A DNA stretch of 64,000 nucleotides from Prevotella sp. (GTDB taxonomy: Bacteria > Bacteroidota > Bacteroidia > Bacteroidales > Bacteroidaceae), in NCBI GenBank assembly GCA_003447235.1, contig DLZV01000008.1, positions 79,060-143,059 on the forward strand, read 5' to 3'. The notes under the pieces were generated by a model that saw only the letters and a list, made by a program, of their open reading frames with translations, was not told the origin of the DNA and did no database searches. A program made the position numbers and the translations under genes. The stretch's first letter is position 1. The number at the start of each line of letters is the position of its first letter. Positions 56,338 through 64,000 of this stretch are shown here, piece after piece.

Positions 56338-58611
56338 CTATCTCTTCCTGCGCTTTCCCTTGCCGCCCTTGGCATGCTGCGGTTTGGCATGCTGCGGTTT
56401 GCGCTCCTCGCGCGCGCTGTCGGCCAAGACGAAGTCGAGCTGGCGACGCTCCAGGTTGGCCTGCGCCACACGGATACGCACAGGGTCTCCCAGCTGGTAG
56501 CAGGAGTGGTGGCGGCGTCCTATGAGCTGGAAGTTCTTCTCGTCGAAGTCGTAGTAGTCGCCGTCGAGGTCTCGGATCGGCACGAGGCCCTCACAGTGGT
56601 TCTCGTCGATCTCGCAGTAGATGCCATAGCTCTGCACGCCCGAGATATGGGCGTCAAACTCCTCGCCGACAAATTCTCCCATAAACTCCACCATCTTATA
56701 TTTGATACTGTCGCGCTCCGCGTTCTGCGCTATCTGCTCCATGTCCGAGCAGTGCTCACACAGTTCCTCATAGTGGTTTTTGTTGGCCGACCGTCCTCCG
56801 TCCTGATAGCGGGTGAGGAGTCGGTGCACCATGGTGTCGGGATAGCGGCGTATGGGCGACGTGAAGTGGGTGTAGTAGTCGAAGGCCAGTCCGAAGTGGC
56901 CGATGTTGTGGGTGGAGTACTTCGCCTTCATCATCGATCGCAGGGCGATGGTCTGCACGAGTTTTGCCTCGCGGTGTCCGTCCACCTCCTCCATGAGCTT
57001 GTTGAGCGCGCGCGCCGTCGCCCCCTTGGTGCTCGTGCTCTTCATCTTGTATCCCAGTTTCGCCGTCAGCTCGCGCAGGTTTTCGAGCTTCTGCGGATCC
57101 GGATCGTCATGGATACGATAGGGCAGCGTCTTCGGCTTCTTGCCCTTGCCCGGACAGGCCACACTCTCTGCCACGGTACGGTTGGCCAGGAGCATAAACT
57201 CCTCGATCAGTTTGTTGGCGTCCTTCGACCGCTTGAAGTAGCAGCGGGTGGGTTTTCCCTTCTCGTCGATGTCAAAATGGAGCTCCTCCGTGTCGAAGTT
57301 GATGCTGCCATGGCGGAAGCGCTTCTGTCGCAGGCGCTTTGCCAGCGCGTCGAGCATGATGAGCTGCAGCGCGTTCTCGCCCTTGTAGCCCTCCTTGCCT
57401 GGTGCGGGCGCAGGCTCTCCCGTGCCGTCCACGACGCCGTTGTCCTCCAGCAGCTGCTGCACCTCGGCGTAGCAGTAGCGTCGGTCGCTACGGATGACGG
57501 TGTGGACGATGCGGTAGTCGAGGACGTTGGCCTCGCCGTCGAGGGTGAACACACAACTGTAGCAGAGTTTTTCCTCGTTGGGTCTCAGCGAGCAGATGAA
57601 GTTGCACAGTCGCTCGGGCAGCATCGGGATGGTGCGATCGACGAGATAGATGCTCGTGGCGCGACGTTGCGCCTCCTTGTCGATGATGTCGCCCTCCTTC
57701 ACGTAGTGGCTCACGTCGGCGATGTGCACACCCACCTCCCAGCGGTTGCCCTCCAGCGCCTTGATGCTCAGCGCGTCGTCGAAATCCTTGGCGTCGGCAG
57801 GGTCGATGGTGCAGGTCCAGGTGTCGCGGAAGTCCTCGCGGCGCGCTATCTCCTCGGCCGTGATGCCCGGCTGTATCTTCTCCGCCGCCTGCTCGACACG
57901 CTTCGGATACTGGTAGGGGAGTCCATACTGCACGAGGATGGCGTTCATCTCCACATCGTTGTCGCCCGCTGGTCCAAGCACGTCCACCACCTCTCCGACG
58001 AGATTCTTGTGCTCTGCGTCAGGCCACTGCGTGATACGCACCACGGCGCGGTCGCCCGTCTTTCCACCCTTGAGCCGCTTCTTCGGCACGAGGATATCAT
58101 GGACGAAGAGCGCCTCCTGTGTGACGAGGAAGGCGATGTCGCGGTCCACGCGCAACTTGCCGGTGAAGGTGTCCTTCTTGCGATGGAGGATCTCCGTCAC
58201 CATTGCCTCCTTGATATGGTTGCGGCGACGGGCGAGGAACTGCACGCGGACGCGGTCTCCCGTGAGTGCCGACATGGAGTTGCGCTCCGAGACGAAGATC
58301 GGCGTGCCGCCATCGTCGGGCAGGAAGGTGTTCTTGCCGTTGGCCTTGCGCTGGAACGTGCCCTCCTGCACCTGTCCCTTCGTGTTGAGCCGATACGCAT
58401 ACTCGCCGTCCTTGGCAAGGAAGTCGTTCCATGCCATGTCCTCCATGATGTCGAGGGCCAGCAGCTTCATCGGGTGGGTGGTCAGGCGCAGATTCTTGAA
58501 CACCTGCTTCATGCTCATGGTCTCTCCGGGTCGCGACTGGAAGTAGTCTATAAGCACCTCGGCGAGCTGCTTTTTGTTAAGGCGCTTACCGCCTTTTTTT
58601 TCTTTTGCCAT
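56338..58611 (-). CDS. rnr: Ribonuclease R
   Basis: 757 residues. Two cold-shock-like OB domains (about 60-240), the RNB catalytic domain (about 255-590) with DPADAKDFDDALS supplying the metal-binding aspartates and HFTSPIRRYPD as a second signature, and an S1 domain (about 640-715; AHISGVQSYGIYCEI), then a basic C-terminal tail (GGKGKRRKR). It degrades structured RNA from the 3' end and has a role in rRNA and mRNA turnover. Divergent from the epimerase gene; a weak -7 like sequence (CAAAGTA on the + strand at 58723-58729) lies upstream. Confidence 0.95.
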   Translation of the reverse strand: MAKEKKGGKRLNKKQLAEVLIDYFQSRPGETMSMKQVFKNLRLTTHPMKLLALDIMEDMAWNDFLAKDGEYAYRLNTKGQVQEGTFQRKANGKNTFLPDDGGTPIFVSERNSMSALTGDRVRVQFLARRRNHIKEAMVTEILHRKKDTFTGKLRVDRDIAFLVTQEALFVHDILVPKKRLKGGKTGDRAVVRITQWPDAEHKNLVGEVVDVLGPAGDNDVEMNAILVQYGLPYQYPKRVEQAAEKIQPGITAEEIARREDFRDTWTCTIDPADAKDFDDALSIKALEGNRWEVGVHIADVSHYVKEGDIIDKEAQRRATSIYLVDRTIPMLPERLCNFICSLRPNEEKLCYSCVFTLDGEANVLDYRIVHTVIRSDRRYCYAEVQQLLEDNGVVDGTGEPAPAPGKEGYKGENALQLIMLDALAKRLRQKRFRHGSINFDTEELHFDIDEKGKPTRCYFKRSKDANKLIEEFMLLANRTVAESVACPGKGKKPKTLPYRIHDDPDPQKLENLRELTAKLGYKMKSTSTKGATARALNKLMEEVDGHREAKLVQTIALRSMMKAKYSTHNIGHFGLAFDYYTHFTSPIRRYPDTMVHRLLTRYQDGGRSANKNHYEELCEHCSDMEQIAQNAERDSIKYKMVEFMGEFVGEEFDAHISGVQSYGIYCEIDENHCEGLVPIRDLDGDYYDFDEKNFQLIGRRHHSCYQLGDPVRIRVAQANLERRQLDFVLADSAREERKPQHAKPQHAKGGKGKRRKR

Positions 58612-58742
58612 AGTCGATTGTTTTGTTGAATAGCTGCCCTATGAGGGCCTACGGTCGGTGCTTCTGTTGCTTTTGCCACCATCCTAGTCCCCATTTTGGC
58701 AACTGTATTGATATGATGGTGGCAAAGTAACAAAAAAAATTG

Positions 58743-58750
58743 TATCTTTG
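58743..58750 (+). promoter_or_regulatory. -7 box for the epimerase gene
   Basis: TATCTTTG, 23 bases before ATG 58774, in the divergent gap (58612-58773) with rnr. Confidence 0.6.
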
Positions 58751-58773
58751 CAAACGTTTTATGTGAAATTTTG

Positions 58774-59766
58774 ATGAAAAAGATATTAATCACAGGAGCC
58801 TCGGGCTTCATCGGGTCCTTTATCGTCGAAGAAGCCCTGCGCCGTGGGCTGGAGACCTGGGCCGCGGTGCGCCCCACCAGTTCGCTCCGCTACCTCCAGG
58901 ATGCCCGCGTCCATCTCCTCACGCTGGACCTCCAGGACCCCGCGCGGCTCATGGACCAGCTCCGTCCCCATCGCTTCGACTATATCGTCCATGCCGCCGG
59001 GGCCACGAAGTGTCAGGACCCCGCCGACTTCTTCCGTGTCAACCGCGACGGCACGCGCCACCTCTTCCAGGCCGTCCGGGCGCTGTCGATGCCCGTGGAG
59101 CGCATCGTCTTCCTGTCGAGCCTCAGCGTCTTTGGCGCCATCCACGAGACCCAGCCCTACACGCCTATCACCGAGGCCGACCAGCCGCGCCCCAACACCT
59201 GCTACGGGCGGAGCAAACTGGAGGCCGAGCAGGCGGCGCTGGAGAGCGGACTGCCCGTCGTCATCCTCCGTCCCACGGGCGTCTATGGTCCCCGGGAGCA
59301 CGACTACTTCATGATGGCGAAGAGCATCAAGGGCCACACCGACTTCGCCGTTGGCTTCCAGCAGCAGGACATCACCTTCGTCTATGTCAAGGACGTGGTG
59401 GCGGCCGTGTTTCTCGCCCTCACGCGCGGCACCGTCGGACGCGCCTACTTCCTCACCGACGGGGCTGTGTATCAGAGCGCCGCGTTCAGCGACCTCATCC
59501 ACGAGGCTCTGGGCCGCCCGTGGTGGATCCGCGTCACGGCCCCCATCTGGGTGCTGCGCCTGGTCTGTGGCGCGGGCGAGTGGTATGGTCGGCGCACGGG
59601 CCAGCTGATAGCGCTCAACAAGGACAAGTTCAATATTCTACGGCAACGCAACTGGCAGTGCGACATCGAGCCCGCGCGCCGGGAACTGGGCTTCCAGCCG
59701 CAGTACGACCTGCGGCGTGGCGTGGAGGAAACGATCCGCTGGTATCAGGACCACAAGTGGCTGTAG
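58774..59766 (+). CDS. NAD-dependent epimerase/dehydratase (extended SDR)
   Basis: 330 residues. Rossmann glycine motif GASGFIG (about residues 8-14), the acidic pocket LDLQD, the active-site Tyr-Lys in CYGRSKLEAEQ and the Ser/Thr element SSLSVFGA. Such enzymes interconvert nucleotide-sugars; closest by pattern are UDP-glucose 4-epimerase-like and 3-beta-HSD-like proteins. No nucleotide-sugar biosynthesis genes adjoin, so the substrate is not readable. An upstream TTG at 58771 adds one residue and is not preferred. Confidence 0.88.
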   Translation: MKKILITGASGFIGSFIVEEALRRGLETWAAVRPTSSLRYLQDARVHLLTLDLQDPARLMDQLRPHRFDYIVHAAGATKCQDPADFFRVNRDGTRHLFQAVRALSMPVERIVFLSSLSVFGAIHETQPYTPITEADQPRPNTCYGRSKLEAEQAALESGLPVVILRPTGVYGPREHDYFMMAKSIKGHTDFAVGFQQQDITFVYVKDVVAAVFLALTRGTVGRAYFLTDGAVYQSAAFSDLIHEALGRPWWIRVTAPIWVLRLVCGAGEWYGRRTGQLIALNKDKFNILRQRNWQCDIEPARRELGFQPQYDLRRGVEETIRWYQDHKWL

Positions 59767-59933
59767 GACGGGGTGACAAGTCGGTCAAGAGGCGCTTATT
59801 TCGACTGCCCGTTTGATATGTGGAGGTAGCAAATTTCATAGCGAAAGTGGCGTTTTTCGATTCTTTAACCGTTCTTCGCCGTAGATTGATACTTTTTTTA
59901 ACGTTCATCCTTTCCCAAGCAAAATAAAATGCG

Positions 59934-59941
59934 TAATTTTG
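59934..59941 (+). promoter_or_regulatory. -7 box for pckA
   Basis: TAATTTTG, with a long leader of about 100 bases before the pckA ATG. The 278-base gap 59767-60044 holds this box and no supported gene. Confidence 0.6.
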
Positions 59942-60044
59942 CATTCGAATCAAAACAGGTATAACACCGCTGCGGGAATTCCCGTGGCACCAATTTAAGG
60001 CAAAAAGAGACTATTCATCATCATTAAATAACATTCACAAAGCA

Positions 60045-61655
60045 ATGGCAAAGTTTGATCAAAGCATTTTGACTCAGTACGGCATCACTGGCTCTACCGT
60101 GATCGCCCACAATCCTTCTTACGAGCAGCTCTTCGAAGAGGAGACCAAGGCTGGCCTTGAGGGCTACGAGGTTGGTCAGAACACTGAGCTCGGCGCTGTA
60201 AACGTAAAGACTGGTATCTACACCGGCCGTTCCCCCAAGGATAAGTACATCGTCATGGACGAGAACTCCAAGGACACCGTTTGGTGGACTTCCGAGGAGT
60301 ATAAGAACGACAACCACCCGATGAGCGAGGAGGTCTGGAAGACCGTCAAGAACCTGGCCGTGAAGGAGCTCTGCAACAAGAACCTCTACGTCGTCGATGC
60401 TTTCTGCGGTGCCAACAAGAACACCCGCATGGCCGTCCGCTTCATCGTCGAGGTGGCATGGCAGGCCCACTTCGTCACCAACATGTTCATCCGTCCGACC
60501 GCTGAGGAGCTGGAGAACTTCGAGCCCAACTTCGTCATCTACAACGCTTCCAAGGCCAAGGTAGAGAACTACAAGGAGCTGGGTCTCCACTCTGAGACTT
60601 GCGTCGCTTTCAACGTGACCAGCCGCGAGCAGGTGATCATCAACACCTGGTATGGTGGCGAGATGAAGAAGGGTATGTTCTCCATGATGAACTACTACCT
60701 GCCGCTCCAGGGCATCGCTTCCATGCACTGCTCTGCCAACTGCGACATGGAGGGCAAGAACACCGCCATCTTCTTCGGCCTCTCCGGCACGGGTAAGACC
60801 ACCCTTTCCACCGACCCGAAGCGCCGCCTCATCGGTGACGACGAGCACGGATGGGACGACAACGGCATCTTCAACTTCGAGGGTGGCTGCTACGCCAAGG
60901 TGATCAACCTCTCCAAGGAGAACGAGCCCGACATCTACGGTGCCATCAAGCGCAACGCCCTGCTGGAGAACGTCACGGTAGATAAGGACGGCAAGATCGA
61001 CTTCGCCGACAAGTCCGTGACCGAGAACACCCGCGTCTCCTACCCGATCTATCATATCAAGAACATCCAGCCGGGTTCTTCCGCTCCCGCTGCCAAGCAG
61101 GTCATCTTCCTCTCTGCCGACGCCTTCGGCGTGCTGCCTCCCGTCTCTATCCTGACTCCGGAGCAGACGCAGTACTACTTCCTCTCTGGCTTCACCGCCA
61201 AGCTGGCTGGTACTGAGCGCGACATCACCGAGCCGACCCCGACGTTCTCTGCCTGCTTCGGCCAGGCCTTCCTGGAGCTCCACCCGACGAAGTATGCCGC
61301 GGAGCTGGTGAAGAAGATGAACGTCTCTGGCGCCAAGGCTTACCTGGTCAACACGGGTTGGAACGGCACCGGCAAGCGTATCTCCATCCCTGATACGCGC
61401 GGCATCATCGACGCCATCCTCGACGGCAGCATCCTCAAGGCTGAGACGAAGAAGATCCCGATGTTCAACTTCGAGGTGCCGACGGCTCTGCCCAACGTCA
61501 ACCCGGCCATCCTCGATCCGCGCGACACCTACGCCGACGCTTCCGAGTGGGAGGTCAAGGCCAAGGATCTCGCCGCACGCTTCATCAAGAACTTCACGAA
61601 GTACACCTCCAACGAGGCGGGCAAGAAGCTCGTCGCTGCTGGTCCCCAGCTCTAA
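60045..61655 (+). CDS. pckA: Phosphoenolpyruvate carboxykinase (ATP)
   Basis: 536 residues. Catalyses oxaloacetate + ATP to PEP + CO2 + ADP, or in many Bacteroidota the reverse carboxylation during succinate-forming fermentation. Seen: [21 protein letters not shown] (metal and Lys), [11 protein letters not shown]alker A-like kinase loop, LIGDDEHGW (metal-binding Asp), and TRVSYP. Length matches the ATP-type enzyme of E. coli and Bacteroidota. It uses more GCT/TCT codons than its neighbours, as expected for a highly expressed gene. Promoter at 59934 and a strong terminator after. Confidence 0.97.
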   Translation: MAKFDQSILTQYGITGSTVIAHNPSYEQLFEEETKAGLEGYEVGQNTELGAVNVKTGIYTGRSPKDKYIVMDENSKDTVWWTSEEYKNDNHPMSEEVWKTVKNLAVKELCNKNLYVVDAFCGANKNTRMAVRFIVEVAWQAHFVTNMFIRPTAEELENFEPNFVIYNASKAKVENYKELGLHSETCVAFNVTSREQVIINTWYGGEMKKGMFSMMNYYLPLQGIASMHCSANCDMEGKNTAIFFGLSGTGKTTLSTDPKRRLIGDDEHGWDDNGIFNFEGGCYAKVINLSKENEPDIYGAIKRNALLENVTVDKDGKIDFADKSVTENTRVSYPIYHIKNIQPGSSAPAAKQVIFLSADAFGVLPPVSILTPEQTQYYFLSGFTAKLAGTERDITEPTPTFSACFGQAFLELHPTKYAAELVKKMNVSGAKAYLVNTGWNGTGKRISIPDTRGIIDAILDGSILKAETKKIPMFNFEVPTALPNVNPAILDPRDTYADASEWEVKAKDLAARFIKNFTKYTSNEAGKKLVAAGPQL

Positions 61656-61701
61656 GGTGTCCTGACTCCGAAACGCTTCGGAGATAGAAGAACCAACATC
61701 T

Positions 61702-61748
61702 GCCGCCGCTCCTTAGGCTTCAATACCAAGGGGCGGCGGCTTCTTTTC
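61702..61748 (+). terminator. Intrinsic terminator of pckA
   Basis: GCCGCCGCTCCTT (61702-61714) pairs with AAGGGGCGGCGGC (61728-61740, one G-U), followed by TTCTTTTCC. Confidence 0.92.
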
Positions 61749-61776
61749 CCGACCCAAATCTATCACAACGCAAACT

Positions 61777-62241
61777 ATGGAATACTTGTCACAAGAGTGC
61801 TACGACCGGCTCACCCAGGAGCTCAACGAACTGGTCAGCGTCGAACTGCCCAAGGCACGAAACGAACTGGAGGAGGCGCGCGCCAAGGGCGACCTCAGCG
61901 AAAACTTTGAGTATCATGCGGCCAAACGGGCGCACGGGAGGCTGCTGAGCCGTATCAGCTACATGCAGAAGACGCTGCGCTTCGCAAGGGTGATGGACAC
62001 CTCGCGGCTGGACAACGACACCGTGGGCCTGCTGCGCCGGGTGGAGATCACCAACCTGGCGACCAACACCACCATGGCCTACACCATCGTCAATCCTCAC
62101 GAGGCCAACGTCAAGGAGGGAAAGATCTCCATCAAGTCGCCCATCGCCGAAGCCCTCCTCGGCAGAAAAGTAGGCGACGTGGTCACGGCCCACGTGCCCT
62201 GCGGCGTCCTACGACTCAGAATAGAGAAAATAACGGTGTAG
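61777..62241 (+). CDS. greA: Transcription elongation factor GreA
   Basis: 154 residues. N-terminal antiparallel coiled coil (about 1-75) whose tip carries the acidic pair in RAKGDLSENFEY needed for RNA cleavage by RNA polymerase; C-terminal FKBP-like domain (about 80-154) with KISIKSPIAEALLGRKVGD, the GreA signature. It rescues backtracked RNA polymerase. It follows the pckA terminator and is convergent with the ATPase gene. Confidence 0.96.
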   Translation: MEYLSQECYDRLTQELNELVSVELPKARNELEEARAKGDLSENFEYHAAKRAHGRLLSRISYMQKTLRFARVMDTSRLDNDTVGLLRRVEITNLATNTTMAYTIVNPHEANVKEGKISIKSPIAEALLGRKVGDVVTAHVPCGVLRLRIEKITV

Positions 62242-62279
62242 CAAGCCCATAGCTTCCACCATGTTTTGCGAGGCCGGCT

Positions 62280-63722
62280 TTATCTGAACAGGTCTGCCAT
62301 CGTCACCTGGCATTGAATGTCGTCAGAATAGCCGCCCGGCGCAAGTCCAAAGGAGGTGATCATGGTGAGAAGTACCGTTTTCTCAGTACCTGTCTCCCTG
62401 ATGAAAGTCTCCCTGCGGTTGCGGATGCGGTTGTCCTCTTCTTCTGTTATGACGTAAGGAGCGTTGGTGTATTTCATCTCACAGAGATTGATAGTGTCGT
62501 CGTTTCTGTCGATGAGCATATCGATCTGTGCTCCCTTGGTCAGCGTCTTGCCGGTGTCAGGGTCTTTCGTTCCCTTGTACGTCCAGGAGTGGACGCTGCT
62601 CACAACGGCTGAGAAGCCGAGGGCCGCCTTGATTTGGCTGACGTGCTGCATGCAGACCCGCTCAAATGCTCTTCCTGCCCAGCTATAATGGATGGGTGAT
62701 CCTGCGGAGGAGGACCAGAAATGCTCATCCCCATTGGTGTTCTCCGATATGAAATCGAAGTAGAACAGGGTGTAGTTGTCTATGAGCTGGTATGTCGCCT
62801 CCTTGGTCTTCTTGCCGATGGCAGTAAACTTGCGGATGAACCCGCATTGCTCCAGTTCCTGCAGCGCTTTCGAAAATTCAGCATTGTCTGTGAGTTTCGA
62901 CGTTTTCAGCAGCTCTTCCCTGAGCAGCCCCTGCTTCTTCCTGGCAAGCGCGGTGATGATGGCAATGTGGCAGCGTGGTTTCTTGAACAGAGAAGCATAG
63001 AGGGCGTCAAACTCTTGTGTGAGTTCTCCGCCTGGCTGGAAGAATATGCGGTCGAAATTCTGCGCCACGCTCATTCCCTTTTTCAGGAAACTCCAATAGT
63101 ATGGGATTCCTCCCAAAGCCATGTAGGCTTCGAGGATCTGCCGGTCCTTGTAGCCCAGGCTCTTTGCTTCGCAATACTGCTTACACTCTCTGAGGGTGAA
63201 TGGTTGCAGCAGCACCTTGCAGGTAAGGCGGTTGTGAAGCCCGCCGTAGTTCATGACCACATTGTCGATAATCCACGACGTGGCACTTCCGCAGATGACC
63301 AGGATGAGGTCTTTTCTCGTCGAAGCCCAGGCGTTCCAGAAATGGTCGAGCGAACGTACGAAGTTGGATTTAGGCGTGTCCATCCATGGAAGTTCGTCGA
63401 TGAAAATGACTTTCTTCTCTTCGTTTTCAGGAAACGCTTTCAGGAAAGCCCACAGCAGTCCAAATGCCTCGGACCATGTCTTAGGCATTGCGCATTTTCC
63501 CATTCCTGCAAGATAAAGAGACTCTCGGAAGTCGCTTAGCTGCTGCCTGCGCGTGGCTCCGTAAGTACCGGTATGCTGGAAAACGAAATGGGTCTTATAG
63601 ACCTCTCGGATGAGAAAGGTCTTTCCGACGCGTCGCCTTCCGTAAACAGCCACGAATTGTGATTCATCAGAAGTCATCAGTCCGCGGAGTGTTGCTATTT
63701 CATATTCTCTTCCTATTAACAT
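62280..63722 (-). CDS. ATPase (archaeal-type) fused to a DUF234/PD-(D/E)xK nuclease-like domain
   Basis: 480 residues from ATG at 63722 (MLIGREYEIATLRGL); an earlier in-frame start at 63776 adds 18 unlikely residues. N-terminal AAA/STAND-like ATPase (about 5-230) with Walker A YGRRRVGKTFL and Walker B KKVIFIDELPW, then a winged-helix-like middle, then a C-terminal DUF234-like domain. That domain shows a nuclease-like pattern D (near 399 in AQIDMLI) followed by E-x-K (near 415, CEMKY). These genes occur in many copies in Bacteroidota genomes, with unknown function; transfer or defence roles have been suggested. It is flanked by promoter-like boxes at 63770-63763 and 63843-63836. Confidence 0.85.
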   Translation of the reverse strand: MLIGREYEIATLRGLMTSDESQFVAVYGRRRVGKTFLIREVYKTHFVFQHTGTYGATRRQQLSDFRESLYLAGMGKCAMPKTWSEAFGLLWAFLKAFPENEEKKVIFIDELPWMDTPKSNFVRSLDHFWNAWASTRKDLILVICGSATSWIIDNVVMNYGGLHNRLTCKVLLQPFTLRECKQYCEAKSLGYKDRQILEAYMALGGIPYYWSFLKKGMSVAQNFDRIFFQPGGELTQEFDALYASLFKKPRCHIAIITALARKKQGLLREELLKTSKLTDNAEFSKALQELEQCGFIRKFTAIGKKTKEATYQLIDNYTLFYFDFISENTNGDEHFWSSSAGSPIHYSWAGRAFERVCMQHVSQIKAALGFSAVVSSVHSWTYKGTKDPDTGKTLTKGAQIDMLIDRNDDTINLCEMKYTNAPYVITEEEDNRIRNRRETFIRETGTEKTVLLTMITSFGLAPGGYSDDIQCQVTMADLFR

Positions 63723-63762
63723 ATCGTATCCTTTCTTTATTTCTTGGAATGTAACGATAGTG

Positions 63763-63770
63763 CAAAGATA
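63763..63770 (-). promoter_or_regulatory. -7 box for the ATPase gene
   Basis: On the - strand it reads TATCTTTG, 40 bases before the start. A second copy of TATCTTTG lies at 63843-63836. Confidence 0.55.
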
Positions 63771-63853
63771 GTGCAAACCGAATGCAGAATATCAAGCTTG
63801 CTTGAATATTTTGCTGAGGTGCAGCCTATCTTCTGCAAAGATACAAAAAAAGT

Positions 63854-63906
63854 TCGATAAGCCGTGGAAATGTGCCTTTTTTAGGCCGATTTCCACGACT
63901 TATCGA
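63854..63906. repeat. Long imperfect inverted repeat upstream of the ATPase gene
   Basis: An 18-base arm (63854-63871) pairs with 63889-63906 with one mismatch or G-U pair. Inside it GCCT (63874-63877) and AGGC (63883-63886) pair too, so the hairpin is about 22 base pairs. The remaining sequence to the end of the window shows no gene. Confidence 0.75.
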
Positions 63907-64000
63907 CACTTTCTTGCTGATAGCGGAGGACTTTTTATTGACAAAGCTGCAAGTTGGGGCTCCTGTTGAATATGAAAAACTCAACTTTCGCATGTAAGCT

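Noticed and set aside
56374..58629. Long open frame of 751 codons on the + strand
   Set aside because: Antisense to RNase R, with no domain of its own.

Overview
This window is a stretch of Bacteroidota chromosome, most likely from the Prevotellaceae or a close relative within Bacteroidales. The evidence is direct. Many genes are preceded by the Bacteroidota-type -7 box TAnnTTTG, often with TTTG 19-20 bases upstream. There is a SusC/SusD polysaccharide-utilisation locus, two secreted proteins with C-termini resembling type IX secretion sorting tails, and families largely typical of Bacteroidales (GH92, DUF1735, NigD-like, DUF4292). The DNA is G+C-rich with compact intergenic gaps. The species cannot be fixed from the sequence alone.

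Layout. Bases 1-18,000, mostly + strand: the tail of an unknown gene; dut with a TPR protein, a DUF4292 lipoprotein and an EnvC/M23 protein; an acyl-CoA synthetase; prfB with a small membrane protein, a CYTH protein and a convergent VanZ-like gene; rpmH diverging from efp; a glycosyltransferase overlapping radC; a small MGMT-family protein; and a flippase, a thioredoxin-like lipoprotein and dgt. Bases 18,000-24,200, mostly - strand: a NigD-like lipoprotein, a DeoR and an AraC regulator, gyrB, rpsT, tRNA-Glu, then recO on the + strand. Bases 24,400-31,900: three secreted glycosidases (GH92 mannosidase, GH29 fucosidase, GH2 galactosidase). Bases 32,000-40,200: a nucleoside kinase facing miaB, a lipoprotein, and two tandem Omp28-like proteins with a CPNCP thioredoxin motif and matching C-terminal tails. 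Bases 40,900-46,700: an envelope cluster (ABC exporter, LTA-synthase-like phosphotransferase, GT4 glycosyltransferase) facing an HlyIII protein. Bases 47,150-55,028: a PUL (SusC, SusD, GH18 endoglycosidase, two surface lipoproteins with LamG or F5/8C domains). Bases 55,200-63,700: a FemAB-like acyltransferase, RNase R, an epimerase, pckA, greA and an ATPase fused to a nuclease-like domain.

How the genes fit together. The PUL looks built for N-glycans. A surface GH18 enzyme would cut glycan from protein, two accessory lipoproteins and SusD would hold it, and SusC would import it. The separate GH92/GH29/GH2 cluster could then trim mannose, fucose and galactose. No dedicated regulator sits beside either cluster.

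The most interesting non-coding signals are three genes whose -7 box lies exactly five bases before the start codon (probable leaderless mRNAs), three families of short tandem repeats (one present in opposite orientation at two sites), an RF2 gene that appears to have lost its programmed frameshift site by one base, and a long hairpin beside the final ATPase gene. I did not find a clearly new multi-gene system. The best candidates for novelty are the uniform leaderless architecture, the repeat families and the ATPase-nuclease locus.
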